A stretch of DNA of 64,000 bases from Bacteroidetes bacterium ADurb.Bin008 (GCA_002071445.1 MWFE01000013.1:1-64000); one strand, 5' to 3'. Counted from the stretch's first letter, positions 18,809 through 26,616 are shown. Program-made: numbers and translations. Notes: generated from the letters alone by a model not told the origin.

Positions 18809-20518
18809 ATGAAAAGAACTAAATTCAGTTTTCTGGCAATTTTTGCCCTAGTAGCCATAATCCTTAGCGGTTGTGGTGGAGTTGATAAGATGAAAGAACT
18901 TCCCGAAGGAACATCTTTTAAAGTAACTCCAAATCCCTTAGAAGTACATGGCGATATTGTACAAGGTACCATTGAAGGCACATTCCCCGCAAAATACTTC
19001 AATAAAAAAGCCATGTTGGAAATTACCCCCGTACTGGTATACCAGGGTGGCGAACTCCCATTGCCTGTAAAAGTACTTCAGGGACAAGACGTTGAGGCAA
19101 ATAATCAGGTGATATCCAACGATGCAGGGGGATCTTTTAAGCATGATATCGAGTTCGAGTATGTAGATGCAATGATGAAATCTGATCTTGAACTTCGCTT
19201 TGTCATCCTTTACAAAGACAAAAGGATTCCTTTCGATCTACCACAAAAAATTGGTGTTGGCGTATTGGCTACATACAAATTGGTAGATAAAGATCCAAAG
19301 CCCATCATGCTGAAGGATAACTTCCAAAGGGTTGTTTCTTCGCAAGAGGAAGCTCAGATTAACTTTGTTATCCAAAAGTCTGATATTCGCAAATCTGAGC
19401 TTACCAAGGAGGATGTTAGCACACTGGAGAACTTTGTTAAGCAAACAGCTGCCGAAGAAAGCCTTGAGTTGAAAGAAATTAAAGTTTCTGCTTACGCATC
19501 ACCCGATGGTCCTGAAGCACTAAACGAGAAACTGTCCAAAGAACGTGGAAAGAATACCGAGAAATGGCTTGGCGATGTTTTCAAAAAGGCCAAAATTGCC
19601 AATAAGCCCTCCGATTATGTAAAGGTTGAAACCACTGCCGAGGACTGGGACGGCTTCCAAAAATTGGTACAAGCATCAGACATTCAGGATAAGGAATTAA
19701 TCCTCCGCGTTCTATCAATGTACTCCGATCCTGCTGTTCGTGAGAAGGAGATTAAAAATTTGAGTAAGGTTTATCTGGTTCTCAAAGAGAAAATCCTCCC
19801 CGAACTTCGTCGTTCGAAAATGATTGCCAGCGTTGATAAAGTTGGATATTCTGATGAGGAGTTTAAAGAAATGGTTGACAATGACAATTTTGGCGAACTC
19901 AATATTGAAGAGATGCTTTATGCAGCCACTCTATATCAGGATAACGACACCAAGCTGAAGATATATTCTAAAGCTGCTGAGGTACATGGTGATTCACGTG
20001 CTCACAACAATGTAGCATACATTAACATCCTCAAAGGCGATGTTGCTGCTGCTAAAACAGCTCTGGCTGCCGCCGATGCAAATAACCCCGCTGTTAAAAA
20101 CAACATGGGATGTGTTGCAATGCTTGAGGGTGACTTAGAAGCCGCCGAAAATCACTTTGTTGCTGCTACCAACGCAGGAAATGATGTGAAATATAACCTT
20201 GGTATTATCGCCATTATCAAGAATAAGTATCCCGCTGCTGTAGAATATTTTGCAGGCACAGATACTTTTAACCAGGGATTGGCCATGCTGTTGACCAATA
20301 AAAACGATGCTGCTAAAAACACATTCCAAAAAGTTGAATCGGCAAAATCGTTCTACGGATTGGCAATAGTTGGTGCACGCATCCAAGATGAGAATATGGT
20401 ATTGAACAACCTACGCACTGCTGTTGGCAAAGATGCCTCACTGAAGGAACGTGCAAAAATCGACCTTGAATTCCGCAACTATTTCCAGAATGATGCATTT
20501 ATGGCAATTGTTGAATAG
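18809..20518 (+). CDS. Lipoprotein with OmpA-like central domain and C-terminal TPR repeats
   Basis: 569 residues. Lipobox LSGC, Cys22 acylated. Residues about 30-170 are beta-rich. Residues about 190-290 resemble an OmpA/MotB peptidoglycan-binding domain (ASPDGPEALNEKLSKERGK echoes the family's asymmetric NxxLSxxRA helix). Residues about 370-560 are alanine-rich helical repeats of TPR type (NNPAVKNNMGCVAMLEGDLEAAENHF). The family is common in Bacteroidota as a cell-envelope lipoprotein. It may link outer membrane and peptidoglycan. Own promoter, terminated by a bidirectional terminator. I do not recognise a specific gene name. Confidence 0.8.
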   Translation: MKRTKFSFLAIFALVAIILSGCGGVDKMKELPEGTSFKVTPNPLEVHGDIVQGTIEGTFPAKYFNKKAMLEITPVLVYQGGELPLPVKVLQGQDVEANNQVISNDAGGSFKHDIEFEYVDAMMKSDLELRFVILYKDKRIPFDLPQKIGVGVLATYKLVDKDPKPIMLKDNFQRVVSSQEEAQINFVIQKSDIRKSELTKEDVSTLENFVKQTAAEESLELKEIKVSAYASPDGPEALNEKLSKERGKNTEKWLGDVFKKAKIANKPSDYVKVETTAEDWDGFQKLVQASDIQDKELILRVLSMYSDPAVREKEIKNLSKVYLVLKEKILPELRRSKMIASVDKVGYSDEEFKEMVDNDNFGELNIEEMLYAATLYQDNDTKLKIYSKAAEVHGDSRAHNNVAYINILKGDVAAAKTALAAADANNPAVKNNMGCVAMLEGDLEAAENHFVAATNAGNDVKYNLGIIAIIKNKYPAAVEYFAGTDTFNQGLAMLLTNKNDAAKNTFQKVESAKSFYGLAIVGARIQDENMVLNNLRTAVGKDASLKERAKIDLEFRNYFQNDAFMAIVE

Positions 20519-20537
20519 AAATATTATATACTAAAAG

Positions 20538-20567
20538 AAAGGGCGCTTTTCCGGCGCCCTTTTTTTA
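20538..20567. terminator. Bidirectional terminator between the lipoprotein and SpoU methyltransferase genes
   Basis: AGGGCGC and GCGCCCT pair around a short loop, with an A run on one side and a T run on the other. Its T tract overlaps the minus-strand stop codon of the convergent methyltransferase gene. Confidence 0.9.
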
Positions 20568-21104
20568 TTGTTTGGATTTCGAGAAGAAATCCCAAAGCAC
20601 TATTCCGGCAGTAATGGCAACGTTGAAAGAATGCTTTGTTCCGAATTGTGGTATTTCGATTGAAAAATCGGAAAGATCCAATGCGTGCTGATGAACGCCT
20701 TTCAACTCGTTACCCAACACGAAGGCATATTTAGCACCAATTTCAGGCTTAAAGATTCTCAAATCAATACTTTGCACTGTTTGCTCGATGGCGCATATTT
20801 TAAAACCTTCCTTTTTCAGATCAATGAGTGCCTGAACAGTATCAGCATAGTACTCCCATCTAACCGAATCCTCGGCACCTAATGCCGTTTTATGTATCTC
20901 AGGATGAGGCGGCTCTGCAGAAATACCGCACAAGAGAATCTTTTCGGCTTTTAAAGCATCGCACGTTCTGAAAATTGACCCAATATTGTTAAGGCTTCTC
21001 ACATTATCAAGCACTAATACTACGGGCATCTTGACCGATTCTTTATACTCTTCAATGCTTTTTCTATTCAACTCCTCTATACTTAATTTCCTCAATCTGC
21101 TCAT
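20565..21104 (-). CDS. RNA 2'-O-methyltransferase, SpoU/TrmH family
   Basis: 179 residues from the ATG at 21104 (MSRLRKLSIEEL), preferred over an upstream in-frame ATG at 21254 because the longer frame would overlap sucC on the other strand and lacks family similarity. SPOUT motifs are present: motif 1 LVLDNVRSLNNIGSIFRTCDA (N, R), motif 2 FVLGNELKGV, and motif 3 EIPQFGTKHSFNVAITAGIVLWDF. It methylates a ribose 2'-OH in tRNA or rRNA; target not determinable. It is read from its own upstream region opposite sucC. A second, unrelated-branch SpoU gene lies at 30562-31338. Confidence 0.94.
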   Translation of the reverse strand: MSRLRKLSIEELNRKSIEEYKESVKMPVVLVLDNVRSLNNIGSIFRTCDALKAEKILLCGISAEPPHPEIHKTALGAEDSVRWEYYADTVQALIDLKKEGFKICAIEQTVQSIDLRIFKPEIGAKYAFVLGNELKGVHQHALDLSDFSIEIPQFGTKHSFNVAITAGIVLWDFFSKSKQ

Positions 21105-21229
21105 GATAAATTCCTTATTGAGATGTGCAAACTCCCTATAAACTATGGTAAAAATTTCCTTTTTGAAATAATTTCTTAAAACATCAGGTTTTTTGTACTT
21201 TAGTTCACTGCAAAATAAACCTTTTTCCC

Positions 21230-22414
21230 ATGAATATCCATGAGTATCAGGCAAAAGAAATATTAAGGAATGCCAAAGTTCCTGTTCCCGCAGGCAAAGC
21301 GGTCTTCACTGTTCCCGAAGCTGTAACAGCCGCTGAGGAAATATTCAACCTAACTAATACCAATGCCATAGCCGTAAAGGCACAAATCCATGCAGGCGGG
21401 AGAGGCAAAGGTGGTGGGGTTAAAATCGCCAAAGATTTAGATGGGGTAGCACTCCATGCACAGTCCATTTTGGGCATGAAGTTGGTAACCCATCAAACCG
21501 GCCCCGAAGGGAGAATGGTTAAGAAGTTGCTCGTAGAGCAAGGAATATATTATCCGGGTCCAAGCCCCGTTAAGGAGTTCTACGTCAGCATCCTGCTCAA
21601 CAGAGCAACAGGTCGCTACATGATATTGTACTCCGCAGAGGGGGGAATGGATATTGAAGAAGTGGCAGCGAAAACACCACACCTTATATATAAAGAGGAA
21701 ATTCATCCAATCGGAATACAAGCCTATCAAGCAAGGCGAGTGGCTTTCAATTTAGGTCTTTCCGGGCAGGCATACTCTGCCATGGTTAAGTTCATAATGG
21801 CACTATTTAAAGCCTTTGTCAGCTGCGATGCCTCTATGGTGGAGATAAATCCGGTTATCAAAACATCCGACGATAAGATTTTTGCCGCTGATGCTAAGAT
21901 AACTTTAGATGACAGTGCCTTGTATCGGCATCCTGAATTGGCGCTATACCGCGATTTAGATGAGGAAAACCCGGCTGAGATTGAAGCATCGGAATCAAAC
22001 CTCAACTTCATAAAACTTGATGGTAATGTGGGTTGCATGGTGAACGGTGCCGGATTAGCCATGGCTACCATGGACATAGTTAAACTCTCGGGAGGAAATC
22101 CTGCCAATTTTCTAGACGTGGGCGGAAATGCCAATGCTAAAACCGTAGCTGCAGGTTTTAGAATTATTCTCAAAGATCCTGCAGTGAAGGCTATCCTTAT
22201 CAATATATTCGGTGGAATTGTACGATGCGACAGGGTAGCACAAGGCGTAATAGACGCCTATAAGGAGATTGGAAACATTCCTGTCCCTGTTGTCGCCAGA
22301 CTACAGGGTACCAATGCCGAAGAGGCTAAACAGCTTATTGACCGCAGCGGGCTAAAAGTATTTTCGGCCATTACCTTAAAAGAGGCTGCCGAACTGGTTA
22401 AAAAACTGGTGTAA
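21230..22414 (+). CDS. sucC: Succinate-CoA ligase (ADP-forming) beta subunit
   Basis: 394 residues, close to the usual 386-400. ATP-grasp domain at about 1-230: MNIHEYQAKEILRNAKVPVPAG, the AVKAQIHAGGRGKGGGVK nucleotide loop, then MVEINPV and the Mg-binding DAKITLDDSA. C-terminal CoA-ligase domain with GAGLAMATMDIV, ANFLDVGGNA and FGGIVRCDRVAQGV. It catalyses the substrate-level phosphorylation step of the TCA cycle, interconverting succinyl-CoA and succinate. The alpha subunit gene sucD is not adjacent in this window, an uncommon arrangement although split sucC and sucD are known. Confidence 0.97.
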   Translation: MNIHEYQAKEILRNAKVPVPAGKAVFTVPEAVTAAEEIFNLTNTNAIAVKAQIHAGGRGKGGGVKIAKDLDGVALHAQSILGMKLVTHQTGPEGRMVKKLLVEQGIYYPGPSPVKEFYVSILLNRATGRYMILYSAEGGMDIEEVAAKTPHLIYKEEIHPIGIQAYQARRVAFNLGLSGQAYSAMVKFIMALFKAFVSCDASMVEINPVIKTSDDKIFAADAKITLDDSALYRHPELALYRDLDEENPAEIEASESNLNFIKLDGNVGCMVNGAGLAMATMDIVKLSGGNPANFLDVGGNANAKTVAAGFRIILKDPAVKAILINIFGGIVRCDRVAQGVIDAYKEIGNIPVPVVARLQGTNAEEAKQLIDRSGLKVFSAITLKEAAELVKKLV

Positions 22415-22419
22415 ACAAA

Positions 22420-22455
22420 GTGAAAGCCTCAACATTTACAAGTTTAGGCTTTCAC
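22420..22455 (+). terminator. Hairpin after sucC
   Basis: GTGAAAGCCT (22420-22429) pairs with AGGCTTTCAC (22446-22455), 10 bp with a 16-base loop. There is no long T run, so termination is probable but not certain. It lies between convergent genes. Confidence 0.6.
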
Positions 22456-22461
22456 AAGTTG

Positions 22462-22656
22462 CTATTCCTCCTTTTTCAAAGGACAAGTGTTGATGCCAAG
22501 TATATAGTAAAGTCCACAAAAATTTACTAATGCTGTTGCAATAGGAAGTAGGGCTAACAACCCCCACCAACTTTTGTAAATAATCCCCAAAGCAGCTATC
22601 AACACACCAATGATAAGCCTAATCACCTTGTCAGTTGTTCCAATATTCTTTTTCAT
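22462..22656 (-). CDS. DUF2892 family small inner-membrane protein
   Basis: 64 residues from the ATG at 22656 (MKKNIGTTDKVIRLIIG); the longer reading frame to 22701 lacks family features. KNIGTTDKVIRLIIGVLIAALG is the DUF2892/YgaP-membrane-domain opening, followed by a second helix (about residues 24-44) and the Cys-containing tail FCGLYYILGINTCPLKKE. Two transmembrane helices are predicted. Family members often accompany rhodanese or redox proteins; here the nearest minus-strand genes are a YbaN-like protein and CDGSH proteins, 400 bases upstream, but no common transcript is evident. Confidence 0.85.
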   Translation of the reverse strand: MKKNIGTTDKVIRLIIGVLIAALGIIYKSWWGLLALLPIATALVNFCGLYYILGINTCPLKKEE

Positions 22657-23063
22657 CGCCTTGTATTTAAAAAATTTCACTATTAACAGTTTTAAAGGCA
22701 CAAGTGTTCATCTTTTTTCCCAATCCAAAATGTTAACCGACAGGCTCTATTATATAAGTTCCCGACTTTGTTACATTACGATTTGGCATGTGCTAAGTTT
22801 TAGATAATCCATCTATTAGCTTCGAAAATTGCTGAAGATATTTTCGGATTGGCTTTTTTTACCTTAATAACATCAACTCGTATATCACTACATTACTTTC
22901 ACAAGTGATATTTGGCCGTTGGTCAAAGATTTATAAGCAGATGTGTTTTTTTGAATACTTTTGTATCGGAAAGGTAAGCTCATGGCTTATAGTTTTCCGG
23001 TGGTTAATGAGAGTACGGCGCAGATAAGATCTGCGCCGTATGTTTTATAGTAAAATTGATTTA
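22657..23063. other. Gene-poor gap with a promoter-hairpin unit
   Basis: 407 bases without a recognised gene. The left part is featureless A+T-rich DNA. The right part (22956-23050) holds a TAnnTTTG element, two hairpins and a 22-codon ORF, described separately as a possible small RNA. Confidence 0.5.
22956..23050 (+). ncRNA. Possible small RNA or tiny-ORF transcript
   Basis: TACTTTTG (22956-22963) fits the -7 consensus. About 8 bases later begins a hairpin (GGAAA 22968-22972 with TTTCC 22994-22998, and TAAGC 22975-22979 with GCTTA 22985-22989), followed by a perfect 12-bp stem with a 3-base loop (23014-23025 with 23029-23040) and TGTTTTATAG. This looks like a short transcript of about 75 nt with a terminal hairpin, though the T run is short. 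An in-frame ATG at 22982 opens a 22-codon ORF to 23050 (start MAYSFPVVNES). Unproven. Confidence 0.35.
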
Positions 23064-23468
23064 CTATTTGCGGGCAGCATTTCGCAAGGTAACCACATGA
23101 ACTGTGACTGCAACGGCAATGACAACAAGCAATGCTTGTAACCATACGGTCCCTTTTAGCCATATGCAACTTAGAGCTATGGCTCCCCAGAGTAAAACGA
23201 GAGTATATATTTTCATAGCAGGACTGATAGCCCTGTGATAAATATAGTTATATATATAGTGGCCAAATATTCGGTTGGTTAGAAGCCAGTTGTAAAACCT
23301 TTGTGAACTCCTCATGAAAAGGTACGAGGCCAACAGCAAAAATGGAGTTGTGGGAAGAATGGGGATAAAGGCCCCGAGCATGCCTAATGCGACTGCAATA
23401 AAACCCATAACAATCATCAAAAACCGCAACCAGGGTTTTTGAATTTTAACAAGTTTTCTTTCAAACAT
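23064..23468 (-). CDS. YbaN family (DUF454) inner-membrane protein
   Basis: 134 residues. The DUF454 pattern is clear: LRFLMIVMGFIAVALGMLGAF, then PILPTTPFLLLASYLFMRSS near residue 40-60, and RFYNWLLTNRIFGHYI. Three or four membrane helices. Its function is not established in the family; homologues sit near iron or envelope genes. The stop lies at 23064 and its ATG at 23468 is 26 bases downstream of the CDGSH gene stop, so it is the third member of the minus-strand CDGSH transcript. Confidence 0.88.
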   Translation of the reverse strand: MFERKLVKIQKPWLRFLMIVMGFIAVALGMLGAFIPILPTTPFLLLASYLFMRSSQRFYNWLLTNRIFGHYIYNYIYHRAISPAMKIYTLVLLWGAIALSCIWLKGTVWLQALLVVIAVAVTVHVVTLRNAARK

Positions 23469-23494
23469 TTAGAGGGTAAAAGTGATACCAGGGA

Positions 23495-23689
23495 TTATTT
23501 ACTGTGACTCCCGTCGCAGTAGGGTTGCTTCTGAGTACGGCCACAGGCACACAACCACACTTCTCTATCATTGTCAAGTTGAAGTACGCAGCTGTTAATA
23601 TCGGTTATGGTGAAATTACCTGTAATTATTATTGGCCCTTCCCGGGTAATTTTCACTTCCGCTGTTTTCTTGGTATTGGCACTATCCAT
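23495..23689 (-). CDS. CDGSH iron-sulfur domain protein
   Basis: 64 residues from ATG 23689; an alternative GTG at 23695 overlaps the upstream stop by four bases (GTGA). It ends with the canonical [2Fe-2S] motif: Cys-Ala-Cys, then QPYCDGSH, the three-Cys/one-His ligand set of MitoNEET-type domains. The first half is the beta strands ITREGPIIITGNFTI. CDGSH proteins bind a labile [2Fe-2S] cluster. The gene is cotranscribed with and overlaps or abuts the upstream Fer4/CDGSH fusion. Confidence 0.9.
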   Translation of the reverse strand: MDSANTKKTAEVKITREGPIIITGNFTITDINSCVLQLDNDREVWLCACGRTQKQPYCDGSHSK

Positions 23690-23691
23690 GA

Positions 23692-24183
23692 TCACTCTCT
23701 GTTATCCTTAAAACCAATTTTAAAATGATATCCATCGCAAAATGGCATATTCCCTGAAGCTCCACAACGACAGAGTGAAACCATTTGCATGGATTTAAGC
23801 TCGGTTCCATCGTGGCTCGTCAATTTAAAATTTCCGCTTACCAATATGGGACCATTCCTCATGATTTGAATCTTCACCGGTTTCTGCTCCCTTTCCGATG
23901 GAACGATTGCCAAGGCTTGTTCCTTAGTCACCAGCTTATGCGATTTCTCCAGACGATTCTTCTCATCGTCATTCCACATGAAGGTTAGCGCATTGGTTGG
24001 GCATTGATTTACAATATCAATGATTTGCTCGGTTGGAGCACCCTGCATATCTACCCACGGGCGTTTTGCAGGGTTAAATACCGAGAGCAACTTGGTGTAG
24101 CAGGTAGTGGCGTGCACACATTCGGCCGGCCTCCAAAAAACGGTGATATCATCGTTGGAATATCTGCGATTATTCTTATCCAT
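23692..24183 (-). CDS. Fusion of a divergent [4Fe-4S] ferredoxin-like domain and a CDGSH-type domain
   Basis: 163 residues. The N-terminal 70 residues match the YjdI/Fer4_19 pattern: [18 protein letters not shown], and [10 protein letters not shown] as the second cluster segment. A linker follows, then a CDGSH domain with [16 protein letters not shown]; the residue before the ligand His is Tyr, where Ser, Thr or Ala is usual. It can be expected to bind two iron-sulfur clusters and act in electron transfer or cluster handling. First gene of the minus-strand set Fer4/CDGSH, CDGSH, YbaN; an 11-bp inverted repeat lies 18-59 bases upstream. Known architecture in bacteria (YjdI-CDGSH fusions), but the physiological role is open. 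Confidence 0.88.
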   Translation of the reverse strand: MDKNNRRYSNDDITVFWRPAECVHATTCYTKLLSVFNPAKRPWVDMQGAPTEQIIDIVNQCPTNALTFMWNDDEKNRLEKSHKLVTKEQALAIVPSEREQKPVKIQIMRNGPILVSGNFKLTSHDGTELKSMQMVSLCRCGASGNMPFCDGYHFKIGFKDNRE

Positions 24184-24200
24184 ATCTATTGGTTTGCTCT

Positions 24201-24242
24201 TTTAGAAAAAAACACCCAGCGTCGCAAAAAGTTTTTTCTAAA
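24201..24242. repeat. 11-bp inverted repeat upstream of the CDGSH operon
   Basis: TTTAGAAAAAA (24201-24211) is the exact reverse complement of TTTTTTCTAAA (24232-24242), separated by 20 bases. It lies within the 5' leader or operator region of the minus-strand CDGSH genes. Simple A/T arms reduce its significance. Confidence 0.5.
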
Positions 24243-24326
24243 CTCAATGAATTTTTAATTGCATGAAAAAAACGGAAATTTTTTTCCAAAAATAGGTAAA
24301 GTATAATTCTAAAGAAATTTCTACTG

Positions 24327-24334
24327 TAAATTTG
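24327..24334 (+). promoter_or_regulatory. -7-like element (TAAATTTG) upstream of the DUF4294 gene
   Basis: TAAATTTG fits TAnnTTTG, about 150 bases before the ATG. Competes with the sigma-54-like element closer to the gene. Confidence 0.3.
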
Positions 24335-24404
24335 CTACACCATTATATTCTTTCCATTCTAATAATGAGAAATTTGACATAGGAAGAAATTTATTTTAAA
24401 AATT

Positions 24405-24419
24405 TGGCACTTTTTATGT
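24405..24419 (+). promoter_or_regulatory. Sigma-54-like promoter element upstream of the DUF4294 gene
   Basis: TGGCAC then TTTTTATGT: GG and the following G are separated by 10 bases, as in the -24/-12 consensus, but the -12 dinucleotide is GT instead of GC. The 14 bases TTGGCACTTTTTATG are shared with the element at 31596-31610. Start would be near 24430, 56 bases before the ATG. Confidence 0.4.
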
Positions 24420-24485
24420 ACACCTCGATAGAGTAAAATTTTACAACAAATGGTTTTGAAATACGTTTAACGGATTGGTAAGGAA

Positions 24486-25100
24486 ATGGTTAATATGAAG
24501 TTTGGTAATCTTTTAATATTACTTCTCATAGTCAGTATCGGTTGCACAATGGAAACCAAAGCGCAACAGCCGATTGTAATTGACGGATACGCCATGCTTC
24601 CAATTGCCATTGTTGATGGCGATACCATTCCGCACGTCTATATTCGCCCCATTGTAGTTTTTCCAACCCGTAAGTTTGCCAGCAAGCGCGACTATCGAGA
24701 GTATCAAAGGCTTATAAGGAATATAAAAATTGTTTACCCCTATGCCGCGATTGCCAAGGTGAAATTATCCGAAATGGATGCGCATTTTAAGACACTAGAC
24801 AATGACCTTCAACGCAAGGCTTACGCCAAACAGGTTGAGAAAGAACTTCGTGCCGAATTTGAAGGGCAATTGAGAGAGCTAACCATTACCCAGGGGAAAC
24901 TTTTAATTAAACTAATCGATAGAGAGATAGGGCGAACTACATACGATATTATCAAAGAGATGCGCGGTGGTGCTTCTGCAGTTTTCTGGCAGGCCATTGC
25001 ACGGATTTTCGGATCGAATCTTAAAACCCAATTCGATTCGGTATCGGAAGACAAGCTGCTGAACGAGCTGATTATACTTTATGAATATGGGCTGCTCTAA
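24486..25100 (+). CDS. DUF4294 family protein
   Basis: 204 residues, with a second in-frame ATG at 24495 (MKFGNLLILLL) as alternative start. A signal peptide ends near residue 26 (TKAQQ). The rest is one DUF4294 domain: GDTIPHVYIRPIVVFP, then FASKRDYREYQRLIRNIKIVYPYA and AEFEGQLRELTITQGKLLIKLIDREIGRTTYDIIKE. It is a secreted Bacteroidota-specific protein of unknown function with no catalytic signature. A terminator follows. Upstream lies a sigma-54-like element like the one of the tamL-type gene, suggesting shared envelope regulation (inference). Confidence 0.87.
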   Translation: MVNMKFGNLLILLLIVSIGCTMETKAQQPIVIDGYAMLPIAIVDGDTIPHVYIRPIVVFPTRKFASKRDYREYQRLIRNIKIVYPYAAIAKVKLSEMDAHFKTLDNDLQRKAYAKQVEKELRAEFEGQLRELTITQGKLLIKLIDREIGRTTYDIIKEMRGGASAVFWQAIARIFGSNLKTQFDSVSEDKLLNELIILYEYGLL

Positions 25101-25119
25101 CTCCTACCCAGCCCAATAC

Positions 25120-25145
25120 AAAGCCGCCTGAAAGCGGCTTTTTTA
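25120..25145. terminator. Terminator between DUF4294 and elbB genes
   Basis: AAGCCGC and GCGGCTT pair around CTGAAA, followed by six T. It sits between convergent genes. Confidence 0.85.
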
Positions 25146-25805
25146 CTAACCCATATATTTTACCATTGCTCCCACCAAAGCCTTGGCATCGTTTGCAATA
25201 TCAGCAATGGTTGAGTCCAGCATATAGCATGGAACGGTGAACAGCAGGTTCTCCTTGTCAATGGCAACCTCCCCATGGTTGGCAAGTTGATGCTTTGTCC
25301 CCATGCTTTCTATCGCCCTTGCGGTTCCCTCGTCTTGGCCAATGGTTACAGTAACCTGACCCAAAACTTTTGAAAGTATAACAGGGGCAATACAAAGTGC
25401 GCCAATGGGTTTTTTAAGCCTGTGGGTTTCCTTAATTGCCTTTTCAACCTGATCATTGACTGTACAATTTGCCCCATCAAAAGCAAATGTGCAAAGATTT
25501 TTTGCCACACCAAAACCACCGGGAAAAACCAAGGCATCGAATTCCTTTGGATTGTAATCCGTCAGAGGTTTGGCTTTTCCACGAGCTAAGCGTGCCGATT
25601 CAACAAGCACATTCCGTGATTCAGCCATTTCTTCCCCTGTGATGTGGTTTATCACATGATGCTGCCGGATATCGGGAGCAAAAACTTGGTACGTTGCGCC
25701 TTGCAGAACTATTGCATAAAGCGTCATAATCGCTTCATGGATTTCAGCCCCATCGTAAACCCCGCAACCTGCCAATACAACTGCAAATTTCTTTTTTTCA
25801 CTCAT
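25146..25805 (-). CDS. elbB: ElbB, DJ-1/PfpI-superfamily glyoxalase-like protein
   Basis: 219 residues, near the family's 217. The start MSEKKKFAVVLAGCGVYDGAEIHEA is the ElbB opening; the nucleophile elbow carries Cys in IGALCIAPVIL (about residue 137), and the fold-defining FDALVFPGGFGVAKNL is present. ElbB (formerly a sigma cross-reacting protein) has weak glyoxalase activity in E. coli and was isolated as affecting isoprenoid production. Cytoplasmic, single gene with terminators or promoters on both sides; divergent from thpR. Confidence 0.95.
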   Translation of the reverse strand: MSEKKKFAVVLAGCGVYDGAEIHEAIMTLYAIVLQGATYQVFAPDIRQHHVINHITGEEMAESRNVLVESARLARGKAKPLTDYNPKEFDALVFPGGFGVAKNLCTFAFDGANCTVNDQVEKAIKETHRLKKPIGALCIAPVILSKVLGQVTVTIGQDEGTARAIESMGTKHQLANHGEVAIDKENLLFTVPCYMLDSTIADIANDAKALVGAMVKYMG

Positions 25806-25899
25806 GGCTATTAGGAATTGGTTACAACTGATAAATATGCAAAATTTTTCTCAATAGATCGCTATATTTACAATGGATTATTGGCTAAATAATTGGACT

Positions 25900-26463
25900 A
25901 TGAATTCTGTGCGAACCTTTATTGCCATTGACATCCCAACTGGAGATGAATTGAGAAAGGGCTGGGAAAGAATCAAGGAATCGCATGTTCGCGATCATAT
26001 TAAATGGGTTGATCCACGGATTCTTCACCTCACCCTCTTTTTTTTAGGCGAAATACCCTTTTCGAAAGTTGACCCAATATGGAATAGTGTATGTCAGCAC
26101 TTACACTCAACCTCCTCATTTAAAATCACCCTCAAGGCAATGGGAACTTTCGGCAGCGTCAATAACCCCAAGGTTATATGGGTTGGACTACAACCCAGCG
26201 AAGCACTATCATCACTCTACATAAAAGTGGTTGACTCCCTCAAACCCTTTGGATTCATCCCTGATGAGCGCGGATTCAACCCTCACATCACGCTGGGTAG
26301 AGTAAAACACGTTTCGAGCGGTATGAAGTTGATGCAATCCATTAGCGAATTGAGGAATACAGAGTTTCAAGAGTCGCGGGTTGATAAAATCATTTTTTAC
26401 AAGAGCGAACTTATGCCTCAAGGGCCAAAATATACAATACTTAAGCATTTAAGTTTGGGATGA
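25900..26463 (+). CDS. thpR: RNA 2',3'-cyclic phosphodiesterase (2H superfamily)
   Basis: 187 residues from the ATG at 25900 (MNSVRTFIAIDIP), the family's usual beginning; an upstream ATG at 25873 would add nine atypical residues. Two H-x-T-x motifs, HLTLFFLG at about 42 and HITLGRV at about 130, form the active site. It opens 2',3'-cyclic phosphates on RNA and was long annotated as 2'-5' RNA ligase. It is separated from purL by 150 bases and so is likely independent. Confidence 0.94.
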   Translation: MNSVRTFIAIDIPTGDELRKGWERIKESHVRDHIKWVDPRILHLTLFFLGEIPFSKVDPIWNSVCQHLHSTSSFKITLKAMGTFGSVNNPKVIWVGLQPSEALSSLYIKVVDSLKPFGFIPDERGFNPHITLGRVKHVSSGMKLMQSISELRNTEFQESRVDKIIFYKSELMPQGPKYTILKHLSLG

Positions 26464-26501
26464 AGCCGTTTTTCTGTGCAATCTCATACCGCAAAAAAAA
26501 C

Positions 26502-26609
26502 ATGGCTACAGGGCAAGCAGTATGCCATATTGTTACTACTTTTGAAAGTTGGAAAAATGCAATGCCAACCAAAAGGAGAGAGCAGTTTGTAGAAAAAATC
26601 TTAACATAA
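26502..26609 (+). CDS. Short ORF immediately upstream of purL
   Basis: 35 codons (ATG 26502, TAA 26607-26609), stopping 7 bases before the purL ATG. The sequence (start MATGQAVCHIVTT, end KRREQFVEKILT) matches nothing I recognise, and it is too short to be PurS. The A-rich stretch before its ATG could help initiation. It may be a leader peptide coupled to purL, or chance. Low confidence as a protein gene. Confidence 0.25.
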   Translation: MATGQAVCHIVTTFESWKNAMPTKRREQFVEKILT

Positions 26610-26616
26610 ATCATCA

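Larger units (their letters stand above)
24184..24485. other. Divergent intergenic region, CDGSH operon and DUF4294 gene
   Basis: About 300 bases. It contains an inverted repeat (24201-24242), a -7 element TAAATTTG (24327-24334) and a sigma-54-like element (24405-24419). No ORF. Confidence 0.5.

Noticed and set aside
20565-21254. Longer start (229 residues) for the SpoU gene
   Set aside because: The extra 50 residues overlap the divergent sucC start and show no family similarity; the ATG at 21104 starts the conserved protein.
21727-22203. 158-codon minus-strand ORF opposite sucC
   Set aside because: Antisense to sucC, low-complexity composition, no upstream promoter signal.
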